Source: DATILL01 sp035476575 | Lineage (GTDB): Bacteria; Actinomycetota; Actinomycetes; Mycobacteriales; JACQDL01 | NCBI GenBank assembly: GCA_035476575.1 | Contig: DATILL010000044.1 | Span: 1 to 60,702, forward strand | Reading direction: 5' to 3' | Length of the DNA: 60,702 bases | Part shown: piece after piece, positions 52,371 through 60,647 of the stretch | Layout: each line of letters begins with the position of its first letter | How positions within the stretch are numbered: the stretch's first letter is position 1 | Notes under the pieces: generated by a model | Seen by the model: only the letters and a program-made list of their open reading frames with translations | Told to the model about the DNA's origin: nothing | Database searches by the model: none | Translations under genes and position numbers: made by a program

Positions 52371-52658
52371 TCAGAACCGGGCGGTGAACCGGGCGATCAC
52401 GCCGCCGAGCACGGCGTAGACGATGGCGGCCAGACCCCAGTTCAGCAGGGCGTCCTGCTTGGCGTCCGAGCGGGTGAAGACCCCGTGGAACGGAGTCGTC
52501 AGCCAGCGGCCGGCATCGGTAAACCAGTTGACGAGCATGTTGCCCTGGTTGGCACCGAGCAGGATCAGCCCGATCGCGATCACGATGATCGCGACGATGA
52601 TCCCCACCACCGCTTGGACGACGTTCACCGTCGTAGCCTGTCGATAACCTATTCGCGT
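52371..52658 (-). CDS. Small membrane protein
   Basis: 95 residues from ATG 52658 (MTRIGYRQATTVNVVQAVVG). Two hydrophobic segments (VVQAVVGIIVAIIVIAIGLI, LLNWGLAAIVYAVLGGVIAR) flank a short polar loop (WFTDAGRWLTTPFHGVFTRS). No family recognised beyond small actinobacterial membrane proteins. It lies between two repeat clusters. Confidence 0.7.
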   Translation of the reverse strand, partial: TRIGYRQATTVNVVQAVVGIIVAIIVIAIGLILLGANQGNMLVNWFTDAGRWLTTPFHGVFTRSDAKQDALLNWGLAAIVYAVLGGVIARFTARF

Positions 52659-52724
52659 CATGTTAGATAGGTCCCTCGATACGGCCCGCTTAAACCGCAT
52701 GGATCGCGACTTGTCCGGCACCCC

Positions 52725-52849
52725 AAGAGGTCACCACACGGCGCATAGGTCACCACACGGCGTGCCACGGCAACGAGAGGTGACCACAACGCCGTGAGGT
52801 GACCACACTCGGGGCGGACCACACCGGGCGGGGACCACATCCGGCGGGA
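52725..52849. repeat. GTGGTSACC repeat cluster C (four clear units)
   Basis: Units AGGTCACCACACGGCGC, AGGTCACCACACGGCGT, AGGTGACCACAACGCCG and AGGTGACCACACTCGGG all point the same way and are followed by two degraded ones. The cluster lies between divergent genes (52658 leftward, 52970 rightward), so it cannot act only as a terminator. Confidence 0.85.
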
Positions 52850-52969
52850 CGGTGCCGCTGGGGTGTCATGCCCGCTTTGCCCGCCCGGCCGGGTAAGGGA
52901 ACATGACACGGGGCTGCTCCGGGCCTGGACGCGGCCGCCGAACCTTCGTTCGCACTGAAGGGCTACCCC

Positions 52970-53761
52970 ATGTCTGACTACGCCGACCTGCTCACCGACC
53001 TGATCGCCGAGGGCGACAGCGCGGACGCGCTGGTGTCCACGCTGGACGACGCCGGGTGGGACACCCCGACCCCGGCGCCGGGCTGGACAATCCGGCACCA
53101 GATCTCGCATCTGACCTGGACCGACCGCAAGGTGCTGCTGGCGGTGACCGACCCGGACGAGTTCCGCGACGAGCTCCGGCTCGCGATCGACCACGTCGCG
53201 GAGTATCTCGACCAAGGTGCCCGCGAAGGTGCCGGCCAGCCCCCGGCCGAGCTGCTGGCCGCCTGGCGAGAGTCCCGGCGGGCGCTCGGTGAGGCGTTCC
53301 GCGGGCTGCCGGAGGGCATCAGGCTGCCGTGGTACGGACGTCCGATATCCCGGGCCAGCATGGTGCTCGGCCGCCTGATGGAGACGTGGGCGCACGGTGA
53401 GGACGTCGCCGAGGCGCTCGGCGTCACCCGCGGCTTCACGCCCCGGCTGTACCAGGTCGCCTCGTTCGGTCACCGCACCTACCGCTGGGCGTTCGTCGTC
53501 AACGGGCTGCCCGAGCCGGAGACCGACCTGCGGGCCGAGCTGTCCACACCGGACGGTGCACTGTGGACGTTCGGGCCGGCCGACGCGACCGACCGGGTGA
53601 CCGGCCCGGCACTGGACTTCTGCCTGCGGACGACCCAGCGCCGGCACCGCGACGACCTGGCCCTCGTCGCTGAGGGGTCGAACGCCGACACGTGGCTCGA
53701 CATCGCGCAGGCCTTCGCCGGCCCGCCCGGCGACGGCCGCGCTCCCGGCCAGCACGCCTGA
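52970..53761 (+). CDS. TIGR03084 / maleylpyruvate isomerase-like protein
   Basis: 263 residues, ATG 52970. DinB-like helical N-terminus (TPAPGWTIRHQISHLTWTDR, RLMETWAHGEDVAEALG with the metal His positions) and a C-terminal domain (DFCLRTTQRRHRDDLALVAE). It fits the TIGR03084 group of the mycothiol-dependent maleylpyruvate isomerase superfamily. The reaction is unknown; mycothiol use would suit an actinobacterium. Confidence 0.9.
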   Translation: MSDYADLLTDLIAEGDSADALVSTLDDAGWDTPTPAPGWTIRHQISHLTWTDRKVLLAVTDPDEFRDELRLAIDHVAEYLDQGAREGAGQPPAELLAAWRESRRALGEAFRGLPEGIRLPWYGRPISRASMVLGRLMETWAHGEDVAEALGVTRGFTPRLYQVASFGHRTYRWAFVVNGLPEPETDLRAELSTPDGALWTFGPADATDRVTGPALDFCLRTTQRRHRDDLALVAEGSNADTWLDIAQAFAGPPGDGRAPGQHA

Positions 53762-53773
53762 CCCGCCCTCCCC

Positions 53774-53837
53774 CGACGATCATCGAGCTGTGGTCGCGAC
53801 TGGAGATCAACAAGCAACAACAACTCGATGATCGTCG
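53774..53837. terminator. Bidirectional terminator-like hairpin
   Basis: CGACGATCATCGAG at 53774-53787 is the exact inverse of CTCGATGATCGTCG at 53824-53837, a 14-bp stem with a 36-nt loop. It occupies the 85-base space between two convergent genes. It is unrelated to the GTGGTSACC family. Confidence 0.65.
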
Positions 53838-53846
53838 CAGACGGGG

Positions 53847-55007
53847 TCACGGCCGGGGGACGAGCACCTCAGCCGACACCTCGGCCACCGTATGCAGCCC
53901 GACCAGGGCGCAGGTCAGGTCGAGGTCGGCAAGCAGGCAGCGCAGCACATGCCGGACGCCGTCGGCACCGGCCAGGGCCAGCCCGTACACGTACGGCCGG
54001 CCAACCAGCACGGCGCGCGCACCCAGCGCCAGCGCCGTGAGCACGTCCGAGCCACCCCGGATGCCGGAGTCGAACAGCACCGGCACCCCGCCCGCCGCCT
54101 CGGCCACGCCGGGCAGGCAGTCCAGCGCCGCGACCGCGCCGTCCACCTGCCGGCCGCCGTGGTTCGACACGATCACGCCGTCCATCCCGGCGTCGACGGC
54201 CCGGCGGGCGTCGTCCGGGTGGCTGACCCCCTTGAGCAGGATCGGCAGGCCGGTGATGGAACGCAGCCAGGCCAGGTCCTCCCAGCGCAGCTCCAGGTGG
54301 CTGAACATGCCGGCCCAATGCAGTACGGCGGCCCGCGGGTCCTGCTCCGGCGCCGCCGCCAGCCCGGCCCGGAACGCCGGGTCGGCGAGGTAGTTCGCCA
54401 GGCCCTGCCCGCGCAGGAACGGCAGGTAGCCCTGGGCCAGGTCACGCGGCCGCCAGGCCAGCACCAGCGTGTCTACGGTGAGCACGATCGCCCGGTAGCC
54501 CGCCGCCTCGGCCCGCCCGACCAGGCTGGCCGCGACGTCGCGATCCTTCGGCCAGTAGAGCTGGAACCAGCCCGGGCTGCCGCCGAGCTCGGCCGCCACG
54601 TCCTCCAGGCTGACCGAGCCCACCGTCGACAGCACCATCGGCAGGCCGAGCGTACGGGCCGCCCGCGCCACCGCCAGCTCGGCGTCCGGGTGGACCAGGC
54701 CGAGCACCCCGACCGGCGCGAGCAGCACCGGTGCCGGCGACGCCGTACCCAGCAGCTCGACCGACAGGTCCCGCTCGGCGGTGCCGCGCAGCAGCCTCGG
54801 CATGATCCGCCAGCGTTCGAACGCCGCCGCGTTGGCCCGCGCCGTCCGCTCCGAGCCCGCGCCGCCCGCGACGTACCCCCAGGCCTCTCGTGTCATCGCC
54901 GCGTGCGCGGCCCGCTCCAGCTCCTCGAACGTGACCGGCAGCGACGGCGGCAGGCCGGCCAGGCCCTGCAGGTAGATCTCGGCCTGGTAGTCCCCGAAGT
55001 GCGGCAT
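53847..55007 (-). CDS. FMN-dependent alpha-hydroxy-acid oxidase (lactate 2-monooxygenase-like)
   Basis: 386 residues, ATG 55007. N-terminal HFGDYQAEIYLQGLAGLPPS is typical of the lactate monooxygenase branch. FMN barrel motifs: PVLLAPVGVLGLVHPDAELA, FQLYWPKDRDVAASLV, AIVLTVDTLVLAWRPRDLAQ, LPILLKGVSHPDDARRAVDA, the catalytic SNHGGRQVDGAVAAL (His and Arg), VPVLFDSGIRGGSDVLTALA and ALGARAVLVGRPYVYGLAL. It oxidises a 2-hydroxy acid with oxygen. Confidence 0.9.
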   Translation of the reverse strand: MPHFGDYQAEIYLQGLAGLPPSLPVTFEELERAAHAAMTREAWGYVAGGAGSERTARANAAAFERWRIMPRLLRGTAERDLSVELLGTASPAPVLLAPVGVLGLVHPDAELAVARAARTLGLPMVLSTVGSVSLEDVAAELGGSPGWFQLYWPKDRDVAASLVGRAEAAGYRAIVLTVDTLVLAWRPRDLAQGYLPFLRGQGLANYLADPAFRAGLAAAPEQDPRAAVLHWAGMFSHLELRWEDLAWLRSITGLPILLKGVSHPDDARRAVDAGMDGVIVSNHGGRQVDGAVAALDCLPGVAEAAGGVPVLFDSGIRGGSDVLTALALGARAVLVGRPYVYGLALAGADGVRHVLRCLLADLDLTCALVGLHTVAEVSAEVLVPRP

Positions 55008-55040
55008 GGCCGGACGCTAGCGCACCAGTACTGTCGGGGG

Positions 55041-56024
55041 ATGCGTGCGATCGTGATCTCCACGCCCGGCGGTCCGGAGGTGCTCATCCCGGTCGAGCGG
55101 CCCGATCCCGAGCCCGGCACTGGTGCGGTGCTGCTCGACGTCGCCGCCACCGCAGTGAACCGGGCCGACCTGCTGCAGCGCCGGGGCTTGTACCCGCCGC
55201 CGGCCGGCGTGCCCACCGACATCCCTGGGCTGGAGTGCAGCGGCCGGATCGCGGCGCTCGGTGACGGGGTGACGGGCTGGCAGGTCGGCGACGAGGTCTG
55301 CGCGCTGCTGGCCGGTGGTGGGTACGCCGAGCGAGTCGCCGTCCCGGCCGGGCAGCTCCTCACCGTCCCGAAGGGGCTGTCCCTGCTGACGGCGGCAGCG
55401 CTGCCGGAGGCCGTGTGCACGGTCTGGTCTAACGTCTTCCAGCTCGCCAGGCTGCAGCCGGGCGAGGTGCTGCTGGTGCACGGCGGTGCCAGCGGAATCG
55501 GTACGACGGCGATCCAGCTCGCCAGCCGGTACGGCGCCCGGGTGTGCTGCACCGCGGGCAGCGAGCCGAAGCTGGCGCGCTGCCGGGAGCTCGGCGCCGA
55601 GCTGGCGGTCAGCTACCGCGAGGAGGACTTCGTCGCCCGGGTCCGCGAGCACACCGACGGCTACGGCGCCGACGTCGTGCTCGACATTATGGGCGCGGCG
55701 TACCTGGAGCGGAACGTCGACGTGCTGGCCACCAACGGGCGGCTGGTGGTGATCGGCACGCAGGGCGGGGTCCGGGCCGAGCTCGACCTGCGGGTGCTGC
55801 TGGGCAGGCGGGGCTCGGTCACCGCGACCTCGCTCCGCGCCCGGCCGCTGGCCGAGAAGGCGGCGATCGTGGCCGCGGTGCAGGCCGGGGCCTGGCCGGC
55901 GTACGAGGCGGGCGAGGCCAGGCCGATCATCGACCGGGTGCTGCCCCTGGAGCAGGCCGCCGACGCGCACCGCGCCGTCGAGGCTGGCGAGCACATCGGC
56001 AAGATCGTCCTCACCACCGGCTGA
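55041..56024 (+). CDS. NAD(P)H-quinone oxidoreductase (zeta-crystallin type MDR)
   Basis: 327 residues, ATG 55041, divergent from the oxidase gene with 33 bases between. N-terminal GroES-like domain (VAATAVNRADLLQRRGLYPP, IPGLECSGRIAALGDGVTGW) and a Rossmann domain (VLLVHGGASGIGTTAIQLAS, GADVVLDIMGAAYLERNVDV). It lacks zinc ligands, as in the quinone reductase/PIG3 group. It reduces quinones or enones with NADPH. Confidence 0.9.
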   Translation: MRAIVISTPGGPEVLIPVERPDPEPGTGAVLLDVAATAVNRADLLQRRGLYPPPAGVPTDIPGLECSGRIAALGDGVTGWQVGDEVCALLAGGGYAERVAVPAGQLLTVPKGLSLLTAAALPEAVCTVWSNVFQLARLQPGEVLLVHGGASGIGTTAIQLASRYGARVCCTAGSEPKLARCRELGAELAVSYREEDFVARVREHTDGYGADVVLDIMGAAYLERNVDVLATNGRLVVIGTQGGVRAELDLRVLLGRRGSVTATSLRARPLAEKAAIVAAVQAGAWPAYEAGEARPIIDRVLPLEQAADAHRAVEAGEHIGKIVLTTG

Positions 56025-56035
56025 CCGCCCGCCCA

Positions 56036-56179
56036 CCCTTGTGGTCACCTATGCGCCTTGTGGTGACCTGTCGTTCCCCGAAGACCCCGTGTGGTCACCT
56101 ACCGGCGTTGTGGTGACCTATCGTTGCCTCCAGGCCCCAACAGGTCACCACAAGGCGCATAGGTGACCACACGGGGTTA
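56036..56179. repeat. GTGGTSACC repeat cluster D (six units, long palindrome)
   Basis: Two direct units (56036-56075) precede an imperfect palindrome at 56085-56176. Left arm CCCCGTGTGGTCACCT then CGTTGTGGTGACCTATCGTTG in pieces; right arm CCAACAGGTCACCACAAGG then ATAGGTGACCACACGGGG. Each arm of about 40 bases holds two units. It lies between convergent genes (56024 and 56177), and its right end nearly touches the egtD stop codon. Confidence 0.85.
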
Positions 56180-57151
56180 GACGGCGCGGGCGAGAGACAC
56201 GGCGAAGAGGCCGGCCGGGTCGGTCCACCACTCATGCAGCGCGAAGCCGGCGGCGACCAGCTCCCGGGCCACGCCCTCGGCGCGGAACTTGGCCGAGACC
56301 TCCGTCCGCACCTGCTCACCCGCCGCGAACTGGACCGTCAGGTCGAGCTCCTCGACGCGCACCTCCTGGTCGCGCTCGGACTCCAGCCGCATCTCGACCC
56401 ACTCCGCCGCCGCGTCCCACAGCGCCACGTGCCGGAACGCGGCTGGCTCGAAGTCGGCCTTGAGCTCCCGGTTGACCACATGCAGCACGTTCCGGTTGAA
56501 CTCCGCTGTCACACCCGCCGAGTCGTCGTACGCCGGCACCAGCATGGCCGGGTCCTTCACCAGGTCCGTGCCGAGCAGGAACCAGTCGTCCTCCACCAGC
56601 CCGCCACGCACCGCCGCCAGGAACGCCGCCCGCTCGGCCGGCTCGAAGTTACCGATCGTGCCGCCGAGGAACGCGGTCAGCGCGGTGCCGAGCTGGGCCG
56701 GCAGCCGGTCCATCTGGTGTTCGAAGTCGGCCGCGACCGCGTGCACGGTCAGGCCGTCGTACTCCCGGCTGAGCGCCTCGCCGGCACCGACCAGGGTCGC
56801 CACGCTCACGTCCACCGGCAGGTAACGGCGCAGCGTGCCGGCGCAGCACAGCGCGGACAGCAGCAGCCGGGTCTTCGCGGCCGAGCCGGCACCCAGCTCG
56901 ACCAGGCTGCGGGCACGGGTCGTCTGCGCGATCTGCGTCGCCCGCTCGGCGAGGATCATCCGCTCGGTCCGGGTCGGGTAGTACTCCGGCAGCTCGGTGA
57001 TCCGCTCGAACAGCGCGCAGCCCCGCTCGTCGTAGAACCACTTCGGCGGCAGTGCCTTAGGCTCCGCGGTCAGCCCCGCCAGCACGTCGCGGCGCAACGC
57101 GGCGGCGAGGAAGTCGGCGGGCAGGTGGTTGTCCAGGACGAACGACGTCAT
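56177..57151 (-). CDS. egtD: L-histidine N-alpha-methyltransferase
   Basis: 324 residues. It makes hercynine from histidine with three SAM. Motifs: LPPKWFYDERGCALFERITE and LPEYYPTRTERMILAE (substrate site), VELGAGSAAKTRLLLSAL (SAM loop), PVDVSVATL, ALTAFLGGTIGNFEPAERAA, and FNRNVLHVVNRELKADF with the C-terminal ALWDAAAEWVEMRLES. Last gene of egtABCD, 3 bases after egtC. The start overlaps nothing and is well fixed at 57151. Confidence 0.95.
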   Translation of the reverse strand: MTSFVLDNHLPADFLAAALRRDVLAGLTAEPKALPPKWFYDERGCALFERITELPEYYPTRTERMILAERATQIAQTTRARSLVELGAGSAAKTRLLLSALCCAGTLRRYLPVDVSVATLVGAGEALSREYDGLTVHAVAADFEHQMDRLPAQLGTALTAFLGGTIGNFEPAERAAFLAAVRGGLVEDDWFLLGTDLVKDPAMLVPAYDDSAGVTAEFNRNVLHVVNRELKADFEPAAFRHVALWDAAAEWVEMRLESERDQEVRVEELDLTVQFAAGEQVRTEVSAKFRAEGVARELVAAGFALHEWWTDPAGLFAVSLARAV

Positions 57152-57154
57152 CGG

Positions 57155-57898
57155 TCAGCTCTCCATTGAGTTGATGTGGACACCATCGGGCGATGCCTGC
57201 AGCAGGTAGCGATCTGGGACGTCGTGCCACCCGGGCTCGTCGTCGTACGGCTCCGAGGCGACGACGACGCCGGCCGGGCGGCCAGCGGTGCCGAACGGCC
57301 GCCAGCACAGCGACTCGCCGTACGTCGTCGCGACAATCTGGGCACCGTCGGTGACCAGCAGGTTCAGCCGGCCGCCGAGCGGTGCGGCCGCGGCCACCGT
57401 CGCGGCCACCGCCTCGGCCAGCGGCTTGCCGGCCGCCAGCGTGCGCAGGACCAGCGCCCAGAGCAGGGCCGAGTCGGTGGCGACGGGGAGCCGGAGCAGC
57501 TCCGCCGGCCCGAGCGTGGTCTCGGCCAGCGCCTGCCAGCCGGGGACCGCGCCGTTGTGGCTGAACAGGTGCCGGCCCTGGCCGAACGGCGCGCAGGCCG
57601 CCTCACCGTAGGGCAGGCCGGGGGTGCCGTCCCGGACAGCGGCCAGCACCGCACCGCTGGTCACCACCCGGGCCAGGTCGAGCAGCGGCTCGTCGGACCA
57701 GATCGGCCGGTCGCGGCGGTAGCGGGCCGGCACCGGGTCGCCGTCGACGTACCAGCCGACCCCGAAGCCGTCTACGTTGACGGTGCCGTGCCGCTGCCGG
57801 CGGGGCGCGAACGACTGCCGGACCAGGCTGTACGGCGGATCGGTCAGCAACGCGCCCAGCGCCAGCGGGGGCCCGAGGTAGGCGATGTGCCGGCACAT
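57155..57898 (-). CDS. egtC: Gamma-glutamyl hercynylcysteine S-oxide amidohydrolase
   Basis: 247 residues of the class II glutamine amidotransferase fold. Catalytic Cys2 in MCRHIAYLGPP; DGFGVGWYVDGDPVPARYRR; HLFSHNGAVPGW; ATDSALLWALVLRTL; LNLLVTDGAQIVATTYGESL; and VVASEPYDDEPGWHDVPDRY. It removes the glutamyl group from the EgtB product. One base separates it from the egtB stop. Confidence 0.95.
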   Translation of the reverse strand: MCRHIAYLGPPLALGALLTDPPYSLVRQSFAPRRQRHGTVNVDGFGVGWYVDGDPVPARYRRDRPIWSDEPLLDLARVVTSGAVLAAVRDGTPGLPYGEAACAPFGQGRHLFSHNGAVPGWQALAETTLGPAELLRLPVATDSALLWALVLRTLAAGKPLAEAVAATVAAAAPLGGRLNLLVTDGAQIVATTYGESLCWRPFGTAGRPAGVVVASEPYDDEPGWHDVPDRYLLQASPDGVHINSMES

Positions 57899-57899
57899 C

Positions 57900-59252
57900 T
57901 CAGTGGGTCTCCGCCGGTGGGCCAGCGTCCCGGGCGCAGCGGAAGCCGGTGAAGATCTGGCGCCGGATCGGGTAGTCCCAGTTGCGGAAGGTGCCGCGGC
58001 AGGCTACCGGCGCGACCGCCCACGAGCCGCCGCGCAGCACCTTGTACCCCCGGTCGAGGAAGACCGCAGAGTACTCCCGGTAGGGGTACGGGGCAAAGCC
58101 CGGATACCCGGTGAAGTCAGATCCCGTCCACTCCCAGACGTCTCCGATGAGCTGCCGGACACCGTACGCCGACGCCGCGGCCGGGTAGCTGCCGACCCGG
58201 GTCGGCCGGAGCAGGCCGCCGCCGAGGTTGGCCAGCTCGGCCGTTGGGTCGGCGTCGCCCCAGGGGTACCGCCGGGACCGCCCGGTGGCCGGGTCGTGCC
58301 GGGCCGCCTTCTCCCACTCGGCCTCGGTGGGCAGCCGCCGGCCGGCCCACCGGGCATACGCGTCGGCCTCGTACCAGCACACGTGCTGCACCGGCTCGTC
58401 ATCTGGCACCGGCTCCAGCTCGCCGAACTGGCGCCGCAGCCAGCCGTCGCCGTCGCGCTGCCAGAACAGTGGCGCGACCAGCCCCTCGCGCTGCCGGTGT
58501 GCCCATCCTTCACAGCTCCACCAGCGCGGGTCGTCGTACCCGCCGGCAAGGATGAACTCCTGGTACGCCGCGTTGCTCACCGGCACGGTGTCGATCCAGA
58601 ACGCGTCGACGTGCACCTCGTGCGCGGGGCGTTCGTTGTCCAGCGCCCACGGCTCGCTCGACGTACCCATGGTGAACGGCCCGGCCGGGATCCGCACCTC
58701 GGCGACTGGCACCGGGGACCACGGCACCGCGTCCGCGATGGTGGGCCGCAGCACCGGGGCGCCGCTCCGAAGCTGGTGGGTGGCCAGCATGGTCTCGCAG
58801 TGCTGCTGCTCGTGCTGGGCGATCATGCCAAACGCGAAGCCACCCGCGGTCAGCCGCCGCCCGGCCAGTGGGGCCCGGGCCAGCACCTCGAACGCCTTCT
58901 CCCGGACGGTGCCCAGGTAGCTGCGCGCCTCGGCCGCGGCCAGCAGCGGCAGCGCCGGCCGGTCCCGCCGGGGATGGGTGAAGGCGTCGTACAGCTCGTC
59001 GATGTCGCGCCGCACCGGCTCGCGCCCGCCCACGTCGCGGACCAGCCAGAGCTCCTCCTGGTTGCCGATGTGGGCGAAGTCCCAGACCAGGGGGGACATG
59101 ATCGGCGAGTGCTGGGCGGCCAGCTCGGGCTCGTCCAGCACCTCGACGGTGAGCGCGTGGGTGCGCCGCCGGGAGGCGGTCAGCTCGGCCGCGATCCGGT
59201 CTCGCAGCGCGTCGTCGGACAGCTCGGCCAGGTTGGTCAGCTCGGTCGGCAT
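57900..59252 (-). CDS. egtB: Iron-dependent hercynine oxygenase
   Basis: 450 residues from ATG 59252 (MPTELTNLAELSDDALRDRI); a longer open frame upstream belongs to egtA. DinB-like part: MSPLVWDFAHIGNQEELWLV (first His) and GMIAQHEQQHCETMLATHQL (H-x-x-x-H iron site). FGE-sulfatase domain: IPAGPFTMGTSSEPWALDNE, RLPTEAEWEKAARHDPA and VLRGGSWAVAPVACRGTFRN plus RQIFTGFRCARD. It joins hercynine and gamma-glutamylcysteine as a sulfoxide using oxygen. Start overlaps the egtA end by 16 bases. Confidence 0.95.
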   Translation of the reverse strand: MPTELTNLAELSDDALRDRIAAELTASRRRTHALTVEVLDEPELAAQHSPIMSPLVWDFAHIGNQEELWLVRDVGGREPVRRDIDELYDAFTHPRRDRPALPLLAAAEARSYLGTVREKAFEVLARAPLAGRRLTAGGFAFGMIAQHEQQHCETMLATHQLRSGAPVLRPTIADAVPWSPVPVAEVRIPAGPFTMGTSSEPWALDNERPAHEVHVDAFWIDTVPVSNAAYQEFILAGGYDDPRWWSCEGWAHRQREGLVAPLFWQRDGDGWLRRQFGELEPVPDDEPVQHVCWYEADAYARWAGRRLPTEAEWEKAARHDPATGRSRRYPWGDADPTAELANLGGGLLRPTRVGSYPAAASAYGVRQLIGDVWEWTGSDFTGYPGFAPYPYREYSAVFLDRGYKVLRGGSWAVAPVACRGTFRNWDYPIRRQIFTGFRCARDAGPPAETH

Positions 59253-60517
59253 GACACGCTCTCTTCTCCCAGCTCGGTGGCGTCGGGTACGGCGAGTACG
59301 GCGGCGGCGCCACCGATCACCCAGGCGTCGAGCACGTCGTCCGCGGGGCAGCGCGCCCGGTCGACGTAGTGCTCGGTGAACTCGGCCAGCGCGGCGCGGG
59401 CCGGGGCCGGCAGCCCAAGCCGCTCGGCGCCGTCGAGAGCTGCCGCGAAGCATCCGCTGGCGGCGGCGGCAAGTGCGCTGTCGGCCAGCCCATCCCGTGC
59501 GGCCTGCTCCCACCGGCCACGGACCGGCTCGGCCACGGCCAGCGCGGCGTCGCGCGCCTTCGGGTCGTCGAGCAGCGCGGCGACCGCGGTGGCCACGGCT
59601 GTCCAGCCGTCGCCGGGCTGGGCGTCAATCACCCGCAGCTCCAGGCAGCCGCGTGGCCGGACCGGTGGGAAGAGGGTGCTCAGGTGGTAGTCGACGTCGG
59701 CCCGGGTGGCCGGGCGGGGGCCGTCGCCGCGCAGCCAGCCTCGTAACGTCAGGCCGGGCGGCGCCTCCCAGTGGCCGTCGGGCGCCATGACGGCCAGCAC
59801 CTCGGCGGCCAGTGTGTACCGCGCCCAGGCTTCGGCCGGGTCGGGGACGTCGACGTCGGGGTGTGCGCTGCGGCCCGGGTCCAGCCGTGCCCACACCGCC
59901 TGCCGGGTGGATCGCCAGCCGGTGGGCCGGCCTTCCCGCAACGGCGAGTTGGCGAACGCGGCGACGAGCACCGGGCCGAGCGCGTGCAGGGCTGACCAGC
60001 GGGCCGGCGCGGTGTCGTCCGGGGTGGCGGCCTCCACGCAGACCTGGACGGCGGCAGTCGAGCACATCATCACCTCGCCGTGCGGTCCGGTGCGGGCGAA
60101 GAAGCGCTCCATGGCGTCGTACCGCGGGGTGAAGACCTGGCGTGCCGGCGGCCGGAGCGGGTCGACGCCGAGGCCGGTCAGGCGGACGCCGCAGTCGCCT
60201 GCCGCGGCGCGCAGTGCGGTCAGGTCGGCCGCGGTCTCGGCCAGGCAGCCGGCCAGGCTGGGATGGGGGCGGGAGCTGAGCTCGAGCTGCCCGCCCGGCT
60301 CGGTGGAGAGCGCTCCTCGGGCCAGATCGGGGGAGAGCACACCGCAGAGCCGGGTGGTGTGCACCGGCGCCGCCGGGTTGGTGACGTCGTGCAGGAGCCA
60401 TTCCAGCTCGACGCCGATCTGCCCAGGAGGGCCGGTCTTGAAGCAGGTCCGGGCGACGTACGCCTCGGCCGCCGCCTCGGTCAGCGGCTGGTCTGGGTCG
60501 GGCAGGTCAGTAGACAT
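59237..60517 (-). CDS. egtA: Glutamate-cysteine ligase for ergothioneine
   Basis: 426 residues, ATG 60517 with AAGGAGAGG upstream. GCS2-like fold: GQIGVELEWLLHDVTNPAAP (metal-binding Glu pair), LSTEPGGQLELSSRPHPSLA, FTPRYDAMERFFARTGPHGE, MMCSTAAVQVCVEA and RGCLELRVIDAQPGDGWTAV. It supplies gamma-glutamylcysteine for EgtB. First gene of the operon; its promoter should lie in 60518-60650, just right of which the repeat family reappears. No egtE is visible next to the cluster within this window. Confidence 0.93.
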   Translation of the reverse strand: MSTDLPDPDQPLTEAAAEAYVARTCFKTGPPGQIGVELEWLLHDVTNPAAPVHTTRLCGVLSPDLARGALSTEPGGQLELSSRPHPSLAGCLAETAADLTALRAAAGDCGVRLTGLGVDPLRPPARQVFTPRYDAMERFFARTGPHGEVMMCSTAAVQVCVEAATPDDTAPARWSALHALGPVLVAAFANSPLREGRPTGWRSTRQAVWARLDPGRSAHPDVDVPDPAEAWARYTLAAEVLAVMAPDGHWEAPPGLTLRGWLRGDGPRPATRADVDYHLSTLFPPVRPRGCLELRVIDAQPGDGWTAVATAVAALLDDPKARDAALAVAEPVRGRWEQAARDGLADSALAAAASGCFAAALDGAERLGLPAPARAALAEFTEHYVDRARCPADDVLDAWVIGGAAAVLAVPDATELGEESVSCRPS

Positions 60518-60647
60518 GGCACCTCTCCTTCGGGGCAACCTCTGGCGACGTTACGTCGAGGCACTGACAACCGCAGCCTTCCGTACGGTCCGTCACCACG
60601 CGTTAACCCACCGGGCGCAGGCCACCGTGCCGGTCTACCCCATCTGG

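Noticed and set aside
53892..55040. A long plus-strand extension upstream of the quinone oxidoreductase
   Set aside because: It is antisense to the FMN oxidase gene; only the part from ATG 55041 matches the MDR family.
52257..56179. The GTGGTSACC clusters as ordinary transcription terminators
   Set aside because: Clusters A and C lie between divergent genes and C has only one orientation, which does not fit a terminator role for the whole family.
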